From Paenibacillus paeoniae (GTDB lineage Bacteria > Bacillota > Bacilli > Paenibacillales > Paenibacillaceae), in contig NZ_QUBQ01000003.1 of NCBI RefSeq assembly GCF_003388735.1, positions 1 through 64,000 on the forward strand: 64,000 nt of DNA. The letters run 5' to 3'. The notes under the pieces were generated by a model that was not told the DNA's origin, did no database searches, and saw nothing but the letters and a program-made list of their open reading frames with translations. Made by a program: the position numbers and the translations under genes. Shown one piece after another: positions 56,164 through 64,000 of the stretch (its first letter is position 1; each line of letters starts with the position of its first letter).

Positions 56164-57939
56164 ATGAAACAAGAAGCGCATAATTTTGTAGAGCAGCTCC
56201 ATAATCAGTCTTATGAGGATCAATATCTGAAGAAACTGATCACACATCATAGCATGATCAGCGACCGGGGAAGACAGAAAGAGTCCCTGAACGGGGCGTG
56301 GAATTTCGGAGTGGACCAATACGATACTTGTCTCAGGGCGAAATGGTATGAGGAGAATTACGTGGATGCTGATGGTCTTAGCAACCCCATGGATTTCGAA
56401 TTTGATCGTTGGGAGACGATGAAAGTTCCTGCCAGCTGGAATACGCAACAGGAGAAGCTATTTTATTATGAAGGCAGCGGGTTGTATACCCGGAAGTTTT
56501 CCTACGTGAATCATGGTGAGGAGAGAGTCTTCATCAAATTTGGCGCAGTGAATTATAATGCCAAAATCTTTTTGAATCGCCAGTATCTTGGCTGTCACAA
56601 AGGCGGGTCCACGCCATTTTTTATAGAAGTAACAGGATTTCTGGAGCCTGAGAACCGATTGCTCGTTATAGCCAATAATACGCGCAAGCCCAGCAATGTT
56701 CCGACAGAGAATACCGACTGGTTTAACTATGGCGGCATCTATCGGGATGTGGAAATACTTAGGCTGCCTGCAACCTTTATTAAGGATTTCGTAGTAGGCC
56801 TGGTACCGGACGGTTCATATTCGCAAATTAAGCTCGATTTATCCGTTGAGGGCATCGAACGTGATGGCGAAGGGGAAATATCCATTCCTGAGCTGGGGAT
56901 CAAGCTGCCGATTACTGCAATAGGCGGTTCAGCATCGCTTGTATTTGCAGCTAAGCCGGAGTTATGGAGCCCGGACAATCCTAAGTTGTACGAAGTAAAG
57001 GTTAGCTATGGAAAGGATACGCTTCAGGACAAAATAGGCTTTAGGGAAATTCGTGTAGAAGGTACCGATATTTACTTGAATGGCAGCAAGATTTATCTTA
57101 AAGGTATTAGCGCCCATGAGGAAAGCGTGCCTAATGGCAAGGCGATTACAGAAGCAGAGATCATGGAGAACTTCCGGCTAGCCAAGGAAATGAATTGCAA
57201 TTATATGCGGCTGGCTCATTATCCTCATACGGAGAAGGCAGCTCAACTTGCTGATGAAATGGGGATTATGCTGTGGGAGGAAATTCCCGTTTATTGGGCT
57301 ATTGAATTCAACAATGAGGGGACGTATCAGGACGCTGAGAATCAGTTGGCTGAGTTGATCATCCGAGACCGTAATCGGGCTAGCGTCATCATATGGTCGG
57401 TTGGCAACGAGAATGCCGATACCGACGCAAGGTTGAAATTCATGAGTTCACTTGCTCTAAAGGCTAAGGAGCTGGACCCAACCCGGCTTGTGTCAGCAGC
57501 GTGCATTTTGGATCACGTAAATCATGTCATTGATGATAGATTGGCGGTTTATCTGGATGTGATCGGAGCCAATCAGTATTATGGCTGGTACCAGACTGAT
57601 TTTAATCATTTAATCACATTATTTGAGAACAGTCGTCCCGACAAGCCGGTTATTATTACGGAATTTGGTGCTGATGCCAAGGCAGGACACCGGGGAACTT
57701 CCGATGAGAAGGGAACGGAAGATTGTCAGCTTGATATTTACAGGAAGCAGGTAGCTGTTCTAGGTCAAATTCCGTATGTCAAAGGAACCAGTCCGTGGAT
57801 CCTGTATGATTTCCGTTGTCCCCGCCGACTACACCCTGTAACTCAAAATTATTACAATACCAAAGGGCTGCTGTCCGAGGATAAGAGCTATAAGAAACCG
57901 GCTTTCTACGTGATGCAGGAATTCTACAAGCATAAATAA
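56164..57939 (+). CDS. uidA: Beta-glucuronidase, glycoside hydrolase family 2
   Basis: A 591-residue cytoplasmic GH2 enzyme releasing glucuronic acid (or a related sugar) from beta-glucuronides. It has an N-terminal jelly-roll domain (about 40-200, 'SGLYTRKFS', 'NYGGIYRDVEI'), an immunoglobulin-like domain (about 200-300) and a TIM barrel with acid/base Glu416 in 'VGNENAD' and nucleophile Glu500 in 'ITEFGADA'. Start: ATG at 56164 after AAAGGGGA, not the ATG 27 bases earlier. Galactosidase activity cannot be excluded, but the block 'WNTQQEKLFYYEGSGLY' is typical of glucuronidases. Confidence 0.85.
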   Translation: MKQEAHNFVEQLHNQSYEDQYLKKLITHHSMISDRGRQKESLNGAWNFGVDQYDTCLRAKWYEENYVDADGLSNPMDFEFDRWETMKVPASWNTQQEKLFYYEGSGLYTRKFSYVNHGEERVFIKFGAVNYNAKIFLNRQYLGCHKGGSTPFFIEVTGFLEPENRLLVIANNTRKPSNVPTENTDWFNYGGIYRDVEILRLPATFIKDFVVGLVPDGSYSQIKLDLSVEGIERDGEGEISIPELGIKLPITAIGGSASLVFAAKPELWSPDNPKLYEVKVSYGKDTLQDKIGFREIRVEGTDIYLNGSKIYLKGISAHEESVPNGKAITEAEIMENFRLAKEMNCNYMRLAHYPHTEKAAQLADEMGIMLWEEIPVYWAIEFNNEGTYQDAENQLAELIIRDRNRASVIIWSVGNENADTDARLKFMSSLALKAKELDPTRLVSAACILDHVNHVIDDRLAVYLDVIGANQYYGWYQTDFNHLITLFENSRPDKPVIITEFGADAKAGHRGTSDEKGTEDCQLDIYRKQVAVLGQIPYVKGTSPWILYDFRCPRRLHPVTQNYYNTKGLLSEDKSYKKPAFYVMQEFYKHK

Positions 57940-57992
57940 GGAACGACTATGCTCAGGCAATTTATAAAATGATCTGATGGGGTGGACACACT

Positions 57993-58913
57993 TTGAATAC
58001 GAAAACAAGCGTTAAGACAAAGCCGCGGAAGATCATCAGGGAGCGGGAAGAGAATTTGGCCGGTTATGTATTCATCGCTCCCATGATGATTGGGCTGATT
58101 GTGCTAACCATTATCCCTACTATTATTACACTTATTCTAAGTTTCACCGAATGGAGCTTTATTGCCGGAATCAATAAGATCAAATTCAATGGACTCGAAA
58201 ACTATGTGAAGCTGTTTAAAGATCAGGTATTTATCACTTCATTTCGCAATAACCTGATTTTGCTGCTGGTTGTCCCTCTGCAATTAATTCTCTCTTTGGT
58301 AATCGCTGTTATCGTCGACAAATATGTTTATTTTAAAAGTTTGCTAAAGGTTATGTTCTTCATGCCTTATATCTCAAGTATTGTTGCCGTGGCTATTGTA
58401 TTTCAATTGCTGTTTCACCCATCCTTTGGTCCTATTAATCAGACCTTGAAGGCACTCGGAATGGCTAATCCTCCGAAATGGCTAGCTGATATTCATTATG
58501 CCTTGCCATCCGTCATGATCATCATGATCTGGGTGGGTATAGGGTTCAGCATGATCATTTATCTGGCTGCTTTGCAAGCGATCCCCAGGGATTTGTATGA
58601 GTCGGCCGAAATTGACGGAGCGAGCACGAGCAAGAAATTCTGGAAGATCACGTTCCCGCTCGTATCTCCAACGACTTTCTTTTTATTGGTTACAGGTCTG
58701 ATCAGCAGTTTCAAGGCATTTGACATTATTAAAGTACTAACGAATGGTGGTCCGGCTTATTCTACCTCGGTAGTGACACATTATTTGTATAATACGGCTT
58801 TTGAGGGTTTGAAGACGGGGTATGCATCCTCTATAGCCATGCTGTTATTCGGATGTGTCCTGCTAATTACGGTCATTCAGCTGTACGGACAGAAGAAATG
58901 GGTCAATTATTAA
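57993..58913 (+). CDS. ABC sugar importer permease, MalF/UgpA type
   Basis: A 306-residue permease with six helices and ATPase-contact loop 'ESAEIDGASTSKKFWKITFP'. The start is TTG at 57993, preceded by GGGGTGG. It lies 53 bases after uidA and heads the transporter genes of the locus. The first 25 residues are a basic cytoplasmic tail. Confidence 0.9.
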   Translation: MNTKTSVKTKPRKIIREREENLAGYVFIAPMMIGLIVLTIIPTIITLILSFTEWSFIAGINKIKFNGLENYVKLFKDQVFITSFRNNLILLLVVPLQLILSLVIAVIVDKYVYFKSLLKVMFFMPYISSIVAVAIVFQLLFHPSFGPINQTLKALGMANPPKWLADIHYALPSVMIIMIWVGIGFSMIIYLAALQAIPRDLYESAEIDGASTSKKFWKITFPLVSPTTFFLLVTGLISSFKAFDIIKVLTNGGPAYSTSVVTHYLYNTAFEGLKTGYASSIAMLLFGCVLLITVIQLYGQKKWVNY

Positions 58914-58935
58914 TAATGTCAGGATGGGGTTGCAA

Positions 58936-59769
58936 ATGAAGAAGACATACAATTCGGGGAAAATAGTCACCACTGCGCTTATGCTTCTGTTGGGACTAGT
59001 ATTCTTGTTACCTTTCCTGTGGATGATCTCAGCTTCCTTTAAACCGGAAGTCGATGTGTTTAAGTATCCAATTGAATGGATTCCGAAGCAATGGCAAGTT
59101 TATCAGAATTATAAAGAAGTATGGATGGGTCAGCATAACTTTGCTTTATTCTATTGGAATACGATAAAGGTCACGCTGCTGACTACAGTCGTCTCTGTAG
59201 GTGTCTCCAGTATGGCGGCCTATGCATTCTCACATGTCCATTTTAAAGGGAGAGATGCCTTGTTCGTGGTTGTGCTTATGACCTTTATGGTTCCTAATTT
59301 GTCTATTACGGTTCCGCAATTTATGATATTGAAATGGCTTCATTTAATTGATTCGCATGTTGGGCTTGTTCTTGTAGGCTCATTCAGTGCCCTAGGAACA
59401 TTTATGCTACGCCAGTTTTTTATGGGGATTCATAAGGATTATTTGGATGCCGCAAGGATGGATGGAGCAGGACAGTATAGACTATTCATGGGCGTGGCCG
59501 TTCCCCTGGTGAAACCAGCTCTGGTCACGTATGGAATTCTGCGTTTTATCTGGACCTGGAATGACTATTCCAACCCGCTTATCTTTATCCGCAGCCCCCA
59601 GCTTGAGACCATTCAAATCGGGATTCAGAAATTTGCCTCGGAGAGCGGAGCTTTCTATTCGTTGATCATGGCCGGTACAGTATCGGCGATTATCCCATTG
59701 CTCCTCATCTTCATTATTGGACAAAAACAAGTCATTGAAGGTATCGCTTTAGGTGGGGTAAAAGGGTAA
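58936..59769 (+). CDS. ABC sugar importer permease, MalG/UgpE type
   Basis: A 277-residue partner permease with six helices and contact loop 'DAARMDGAGQYRLFMGVAVP'. The ATG at 58936 follows AGGATGGGG; an ATG 12 bases upstream is part of that site. With the preceding permease it forms the channel; no ATPase gene is present. Confidence 0.9.
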   Translation: MKKTYNSGKIVTTALMLLLGLVFLLPFLWMISASFKPEVDVFKYPIEWIPKQWQVYQNYKEVWMGQHNFALFYWNTIKVTLLTTVVSVGVSSMAAYAFSHVHFKGRDALFVVVLMTFMVPNLSITVPQFMILKWLHLIDSHVGLVLVGSFSALGTFMLRQFFMGIHKDYLDAARMDGAGQYRLFMGVAVPLVKPALVTYGILRFIWTWNDYSNPLIFIRSPQLETIQIGIQKFASESGAFYSLIMAGTVSAIIPLLLIFIIGQKQVIEGIALGGVKG

Positions 59770-59871
59770 AAATAGTGTGAAAAGGGTAAAAATATTGGAT
59801 TTGTTCATCGCCTGTACGATGTTAAAGTTCAGATGTACAAAGAAATATGATTGAAACAGGGAGGTTTAATG

Positions 59872-61221
59872 ATGAAGAAAAAGTGGCTAGCCCTTATGAC
59901 TTCAATTGTTTTACTAACGGGCTTATTAGCAGGATGTAGCGGTACAGGCAATCAGGGGCCGGATAATTCCAGTCAGCCAGTCAATACTCCTGGACAACCG
60001 AAAGATGTAACGATCAAATTTGTTAACTGGGAGCCTGCTTCAGTATACCAGCCAGCGATCGATGCTTTTCAACAGAAATTTCCCCATATTAAAGTGGAAT
60101 ATGTTCCGCTTGTAGAGAATGATTCCAATGAGACGTTGAAAAAGCTTGATATGATGTATGCCTCCGGGACTGATTTTGACGTGTTCTCTCTGAACTCTAC
60201 TCCTAACTTCAGTCAAAGAGCTGCCAATGGCATGCTGGAGCCACTGGATGAATATCTGGGCAAAGAGGGAGTTAAGTACGAGGACGAATACAAAGCTGAG
60301 CAAATGAAAGTAGATGGCAAGCGCTATTCCTTGCCGGGCAAGTTTGGACCATGGCTTATTCTGTTAAATAAAGATCAATTGGATGCAGCGGGTCTTCCAG
60401 TGCCAAAGGACTGGACGTGGGATGACTTCCGCAGTTATGCGAAAGCGCTAACAAGTGGTGAAGGGCCTGACAAGCATTACGGAGCCTTCTTCCACTCCTG
60501 GAAGGATTACTTCCTGTTGAGACAATACAGTGCTTCCAGTAACCAAGGCATTATGAAGGATGACGGTTTGCAGTTGAATGCCGATAATCCGTTGATGAAG
60601 CAATCCCTTCAGCTTCGTTACGATATGGAGCATGCGGACGGCTCTGCAACACCGTATCAGGATGTCATTACACAGAAGATTCCTTATCGTGATCAGTATT
60701 TCCAAGGCAAGGCAAGAATGCTTCCGACAGGTCCATGGATGATCGCAGAATCCGGAGGCACCGACAAGATTCCGGCGACATTTGTATCGGCGTTCGCACC
60801 ATGGCCTTCCAATAACAAGGGTGATGAGATTTATTCTTTTGGCGGCGCGGACTCCATTGTCATCTCAGCCAATTCAAAGCATAAACAGGAATCCTACGAA
60901 TTTATTAGATTCCTATCCACAGAGGGCATGTCTTTAACGAAGCAATTATCAGCGTGGAGCAAGGCTGATCTGGAGAAAGAAGTAGATGCCATTATTGCGT
61001 CTACCCAATCTCCGGACAAAATTGATAAAGCGTCACTGATGAATACATTAAGCGTGACGAAGCTGCCTAATCCGCCTAATGTCGTATCATACAGCGGTGA
61101 TCTGGAGAATGCATACATTGCCGAGTCAGAGAACTATATGCTGGGCGTGACGGATCTGGATACTACGATGAATAACATCAGTACTAACTTGCAGAAGATA
61201 ATCGATGCAAACAAGAAATAA
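59872..61221 (+). CDS. ABC sugar-binding lipoprotein
   Basis: A 449-residue family 1 solute-binding protein with signal peptide and lipobox 'LLAGC' (Cys about 22). Mature part: 'VNWEPASVYQPAIDAFQQKF', 'FDVFSLNSTPNFSQRAANGM' and 'WTWDDFRSYAKALTSG', as in oligosaccharide-binding proteins. Context suggests a glucuronide or glucuronide-containing oligosaccharide. Start: ATG at 59872, seven bases from GGAGG; the ATG directly before it is also possible. Confidence 0.88.
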   Translation: MKKKWLALMTSIVLLTGLLAGCSGTGNQGPDNSSQPVNTPGQPKDVTIKFVNWEPASVYQPAIDAFQQKFPHIKVEYVPLVENDSNETLKKLDMMYASGTDFDVFSLNSTPNFSQRAANGMLEPLDEYLGKEGVKYEDEYKAEQMKVDGKRYSLPGKFGPWLILLNKDQLDAAGLPVPKDWTWDDFRSYAKALTSGEGPDKHYGAFFHSWKDYFLLRQYSASSNQGIMKDDGLQLNADNPLMKQSLQLRYDMEHADGSATPYQDVITQKIPYRDQYFQGKARMLPTGPWMIAESGGTDKIPATFVSAFAPWPSNNKGDEIYSFGGADSIVISANSKHKQESYEFIRFLSTEGMSLTKQLSAWSKADLEKEVDAIIASTQSPDKIDKASLMNTLSVTKLPNPPNVVSYSGDLENAYIAESENYMLGVTDLDTTMNNISTNLQKIIDANKK

Positions 61222-61241
61222 CTAAGATATACTAAAATGGA

Positions 61242-61276
61242 GGATGTCCTATAAGCAGGGGCATCCCTATTTTTTC
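61242..61276 (+). terminator. Possible attenuator between the binding protein and the sensor kinase
   Basis: AGGATG-TCC pairs with GGGGCATCCCT and is followed by ATTTTTT. It would allow more binding protein than regulator to be made. Confidence 0.65.
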
Positions 61277-61302
61277 ATTTCAGCGTGGAATGGAGACCCT
61301 GC

Positions 61303-63090
61303 ATGAGAATTCCTGCACTGAGTTGGCGACAAAAGCTGATCACGACTTCTCTCTTATGCCTTGTTCTGCCCTCCATTATTACTTTGGCGCTAACTGGCTT
61401 TCAAACCAAGGCGGAATTCAAGAAGAAGGCTGTATTAAAGGCTGAACAATCTCTGGAAGTGGCTGATTTATATGTCTCCAATCTTGTGGATGATATGCTT
61501 ATCAATTTCAATTCGATTCAGTATGATAGCGAATTGATTACAGCTTTACGATCCGCATCGAATAAATATGATAAGGATAAGACAGGGATCGTAGATTTTT
61601 TTTATTTTAAGCGAATAACGGAGAAGCTGGATCATCTGTCGTTGTTCGGGGAACGGTCCTATATCACCATTTTGCTGCCGAATGGACTTTATTTCACCAA
61701 CTACTCTACTTATAAAATGGATTTATCGCAAATGTATGATGTGCCTTGGTTGGAGGAAATGGCTAATGCTCCGATTAATACGACCCGTTGGCTGGGGGCC
61801 CAAGACAATTATGTATACTCGGACATTAATAATTCTCCGAATATTGTAACTATAGTGAGGACGATCCGATTATTTGCCGGCAGTCCCAATGCTTATATTA
61901 TCCTCAGCAGGCCTGAAGAGCAGTTTCATCAGATTTTCAGCAAATATGCTCCTGATCAAATCATGATGCTGCAGGATGCAGAAGGAAGGATTATCTCCCA
62001 ACCCGATCGTCAATTACTTGGAACTAAGCTGCCGCAGCCCGTTACCCGTGGGAAAGACAACTTGGTTCATTGGAATGGCAAGGACTATATTTCTGTTGAA
62101 TATCCTTTGCGCTACGCGGGATGGAATATGCAGAGCTTAACTTCTTATCAAGATGTTACCGGAAACATCAGTAGTATTATGAACTATACGTTTATCCAAC
62201 AGATTATTTTCTTCCTGGTGTTCTCTATTGTCATGTTGTATTTACTAAGGCAATTAACCTTCCCTATCATCCGGCTGGCCAAGACGGCCAGAAAGGTGGA
62301 GGCCGATAATCTGGATATACGGTCCGAGGTAAGGGGACGTGATGAAGTCGGTCAGCTAGGTTTGTACTTTGACAAAATGCTGGATCGGATCAAAGAAATG
62401 GTCCGGCAAATTGAATTGGAGCAGAATCGCAAACGCATAGCTGAAATCGAACTTCTGCAAGCCCAAATTAATCCTCATTTCTTGTTTAACACGCTAAATT
62501 CGATCCAGCTGCAGGTTATGATGAAGGGTGAGAATGAAATTGCCCAGATGATTGGGTCGCTGTCTACCCTGCTTCGTATGACCATTAATAGAAATAATGA
62601 GTTTCTTCCCTTACATGAGGAAGTCCGCACGGTTGAGCATTATATGAAACTCATGAATTTTCGCCACCTGGAACGAGTGCAGCTTACGATTAATTTAGCC
62701 TCCGATACCTTGCTGGAGATGGTTCCCCGTTTTACACTGCAGCCTTTAATCGAGAATGCTTATATCCATGGCTTAAGCCAGAAGCAGGGTGAAATATCTG
62801 TATCTTCAAGAAGCCAAGGGAATTCGTTATATCTTACCGTTCAGGATGATGGCAAGGGAATGACGAGGGAGGAACTGGATAACGTGATGAGCTTGTTCCG
62901 GGATAGATCACAGGAAGACGTTTCCCTGCTCACTCACGAACAGGAATCAGGTATCGGACTTCGCAATGTGCATGAGCGGTTACGGATTATTTATGGTTCG
63001 GCTTATGATATTACCCTGGAGAGTGAACCCGGCAGGGGTTTGAAAATTACATTAAGGATACCAATTTCAGCAAAAGGGGAGGGAGTCTGA
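61303..63090 (+). CDS. YesM-type sensor histidine kinase
   Basis: A 595-residue membrane kinase. Helix 1 covers about 15-33, an extracellular sensing domain about 35-290, helix 2 about 295-317, a HAMP region about 318-370, and the HisKA_7TM-like segment with phospho-acceptor His392 in 'QINPHFLFNTLNSIQ'. The ATP-binding domain shows 'PLIENAYIHGL', 'DDGKGM' and 'GIGLRNVHERLRIIYG'. Start: ATG at 61303 after GGAG. YesM/YesN pairs usually sense extracellular carbohydrates and control the neighbouring importer. Confidence 0.93.
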   Translation: MRIPALSWRQKLITTSLLCLVLPSIITLALTGFQTKAEFKKKAVLKAEQSLEVADLYVSNLVDDMLINFNSIQYDSELITALRSASNKYDKDKTGIVDFFYFKRITEKLDHLSLFGERSYITILLPNGLYFTNYSTYKMDLSQMYDVPWLEEMANAPINTTRWLGAQDNYVYSDINNSPNIVTIVRTIRLFAGSPNAYIILSRPEEQFHQIFSKYAPDQIMMLQDAEGRIISQPDRQLLGTKLPQPVTRGKDNLVHWNGKDYISVEYPLRYAGWNMQSLTSYQDVTGNISSIMNYTFIQQIIFFLVFSIVMLYLLRQLTFPIIRLAKTARKVEADNLDIRSEVRGRDEVGQLGLYFDKMLDRIKEMVRQIELEQNRKRIAEIELLQAQINPHFLFNTLNSIQLQVMMKGENEIAQMIGSLSTLLRMTINRNNEFLPLHEEVRTVEHYMKLMNFRHLERVQLTINLASDTLLEMVPRFTLQPLIENAYIHGLSQKQGEISVSSRSQGNSLYLTVQDDGKGMTREELDNVMSLFRDRSQEDVSLLTHEQESGIGLRNVHERLRIIYGSAYDITLESEPGRGLKITLRIPISAKGEGV

Positions 63091-63091
63091 C

Positions 63092-64000
63092 ATGTATAGA
63101 GTTCTGATCGTGGATGATGATGTGGCGGTCCTTACCTTTTTGCAGACCATGGTTCCGTGGGGGCAGTACGGTTTCTCTGTTCAAGGAGCCTATACAAATG
63201 CTCGCGACGCATTGGCAGCATGTACGATCATGCTGCCGGATCTTGTGATTACAGACATCGGAATGCCGGATATAGACGGACTGGCATTCATAAGGATGCT
63301 TAAGGAAACAAGCGGTCATCCCCGCTTTCTTATTCTATCCTGCCATGATGAGTTCAAATATGCCAAGCAGGCTGTGCAATTAGGCGTTCAGGATTATGTC
63401 TTGAAGGAAACGCTTAGTACTGATGTCCTTAATGAGCAGCTGGAGCGTCTGCATCAATCCCTTGCCGTTGAAGATCATCACCAACAAAAGGTAGAGAAGC
63501 TGCATTGGCAAGCATCGCAGAGCAAGTCGGCGCTAAAGGAGCAATGGCTGCGCGAGTATCTTGCCGCACCTTTTTCCGATCAAGTCAAATGGCGTGGACA
63601 ACTTGCTGATTACGGTTTGAAACCGGAGTTAAGTCATTATATTCCCGTAATTGGGCGTGTATCGCTTCAGGAAGCATTGGTTCGATATATGAACGAGGAT
63701 ATGGTGAAGTTTATCATTTATAATGCTGCTGAGGAATTGCTGCAGACGGAGTCGGACGTTATCTTCTTTCCCCATACAGCCAAGGAGTTCTGCCTGTTGT
63801 TCGCATTCAAGAAAGATCTGCATTTCAATCCTTATGTATGGGTTCATGGTGTATGTCAAATGGTTCAGCGCTCATTGTCCCAGACACTGAAGTTCCCAAT
63901 TTCATTTCTTATAGGAGAGGAAGGCTCTGACTCTGAACGGATTAGACGACAGTTGGCAGGATTGCTGCGGGCAACGGATGTGTTCTTTTATTCCGGGCAA
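63092..64000 (+). CDS. YesN-type response regulator, 3' end cut by the window
   Basis: The frame is open for 303 codons to the right edge. The receiver domain (1-120) has the acidic pocket 'IVDDD', phospho-acceptor Asp55 in 'LVITDIGMPDIDG', 'ILSCHDEFKYAKQAVQLGVQ' and Lys in 'DYVLKE'. The middle region matches the linker of YesN/AraC-type regulators; the AraC HTH should follow beyond the window. It starts one base after the kinase stop, so the two are coupled. Confidence 0.92.
   Translation, partial: MYRVLIVDDDVAVLTFLQTMVPWGQYGFSVQGAYTNARDALAACTIMLPDLVITDIGMPDIDGLAFIRMLKETSGHPRFLILSCHDEFKYAKQAVQLGVQDYVLKETLSTDVLNEQLERLHQSLAVEDHHQQKVEKLHWQASQSKSALKEQWLREYLAAPFSDQVKWRGQLADYGLKPELSHYIPVIGRVSLQEALVRYMNEDMVKFIIYNAAEELLQTESDVIFFPHTAKEFCLLFAFKKDLHFNPYVWVHGVCQMVQRSLSQTLKFPISFLIGEEGSDSERIRRQLAGLLRATDVFFYSGQ

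Overview
The window looks like a chromosome segment of a Paenibacillus-type member of the Bacillales (Firmicutes). The basis is AGGAGG-type ribosome binding sites, frequent TTG/GTG starts, a HisZ-dependent short HisG, HPr kinase, CggR and RapZ/YvcK/WhiA. Two gene blocks run in the order known from Bacillus subtilis: hprK-lgt-ppaX-yvoF-his-TPR-trxB-rapZ-yvcK-whiA-HPr-like...clpP, and cggR-gapA-pgk-tpiA-gpmI-eno...secG-rnr-smpB-ssrA. The species cannot be named from the sequence alone.

Layout. Positions 1-1015 hold the 3' end of a 23S rRNA gene followed directly, with no 5S gene, by six tRNA genes (Met, Val, Asp, Phe, Tyr, Lys). Positions 1139-8332 hold an exported DUF4434-like protein with an internal stop, an SsuE-type flavin reductase, a PucR-type regulator, the shared sugar-importer ATPase MsmX, and an ECF sigma/anti-sigma pair. 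Positions 8419-19154 carry hprK-lgt-ppaX-yvoF, a histidine operon that has no hisA, and a prs gene. Positions 19155-27640 carry a structured leader ahead of a TPR-HTH gene, then trxB, glucokinase, rapZ-yvcK-whiA and an HPr paralogue. On the minus strand lie a formate-type channel plus lactate dehydrogenase operon behind an Fnr-like box, clpP, and a GbsR-type regulator. The regulator diverges from an operon (31442-36631) encoding a Ugp-like importer, a HAD phosphatase, an SMR exporter and a metallophosphoesterase.

From 37556 come tRNA-Arg, then the glycolytic operon behind a CggR operator, two TIM-barrel genes, secG, a ribonuclease R with a long Gly/Arg/Lys-rich tail, a cold-shock gene behind a strong terminator hairpin, and smpB-ssrA. 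Immediately after tmRNA lies a 2-kb segment (Doc/AbrB toxin-antitoxin and an acyltransferase) bounded by a near-copy of the tmRNA 3' end, which looks like a small integrated element. The window closes with a beta-glucuronide locus (GH2 enzyme, ABC importer lacking an ATPase, YesM/YesN-type two-component system) that runs off the right edge.

How the parts connect: both ABC importers lack an ATPase and could be energised by MsmX. HPr kinase, the HPr paralogue, glucokinase, CggR and the glycolytic genes form a carbon-control set. The most interesting candidates for new biology are the hairpin-rich leader of the TPR-HTH gene, the GbsR/Ugp/phosphodiesterase operon, the ssrA-bounded element, and the attenuator-like hairpin before the cold-shock gene.
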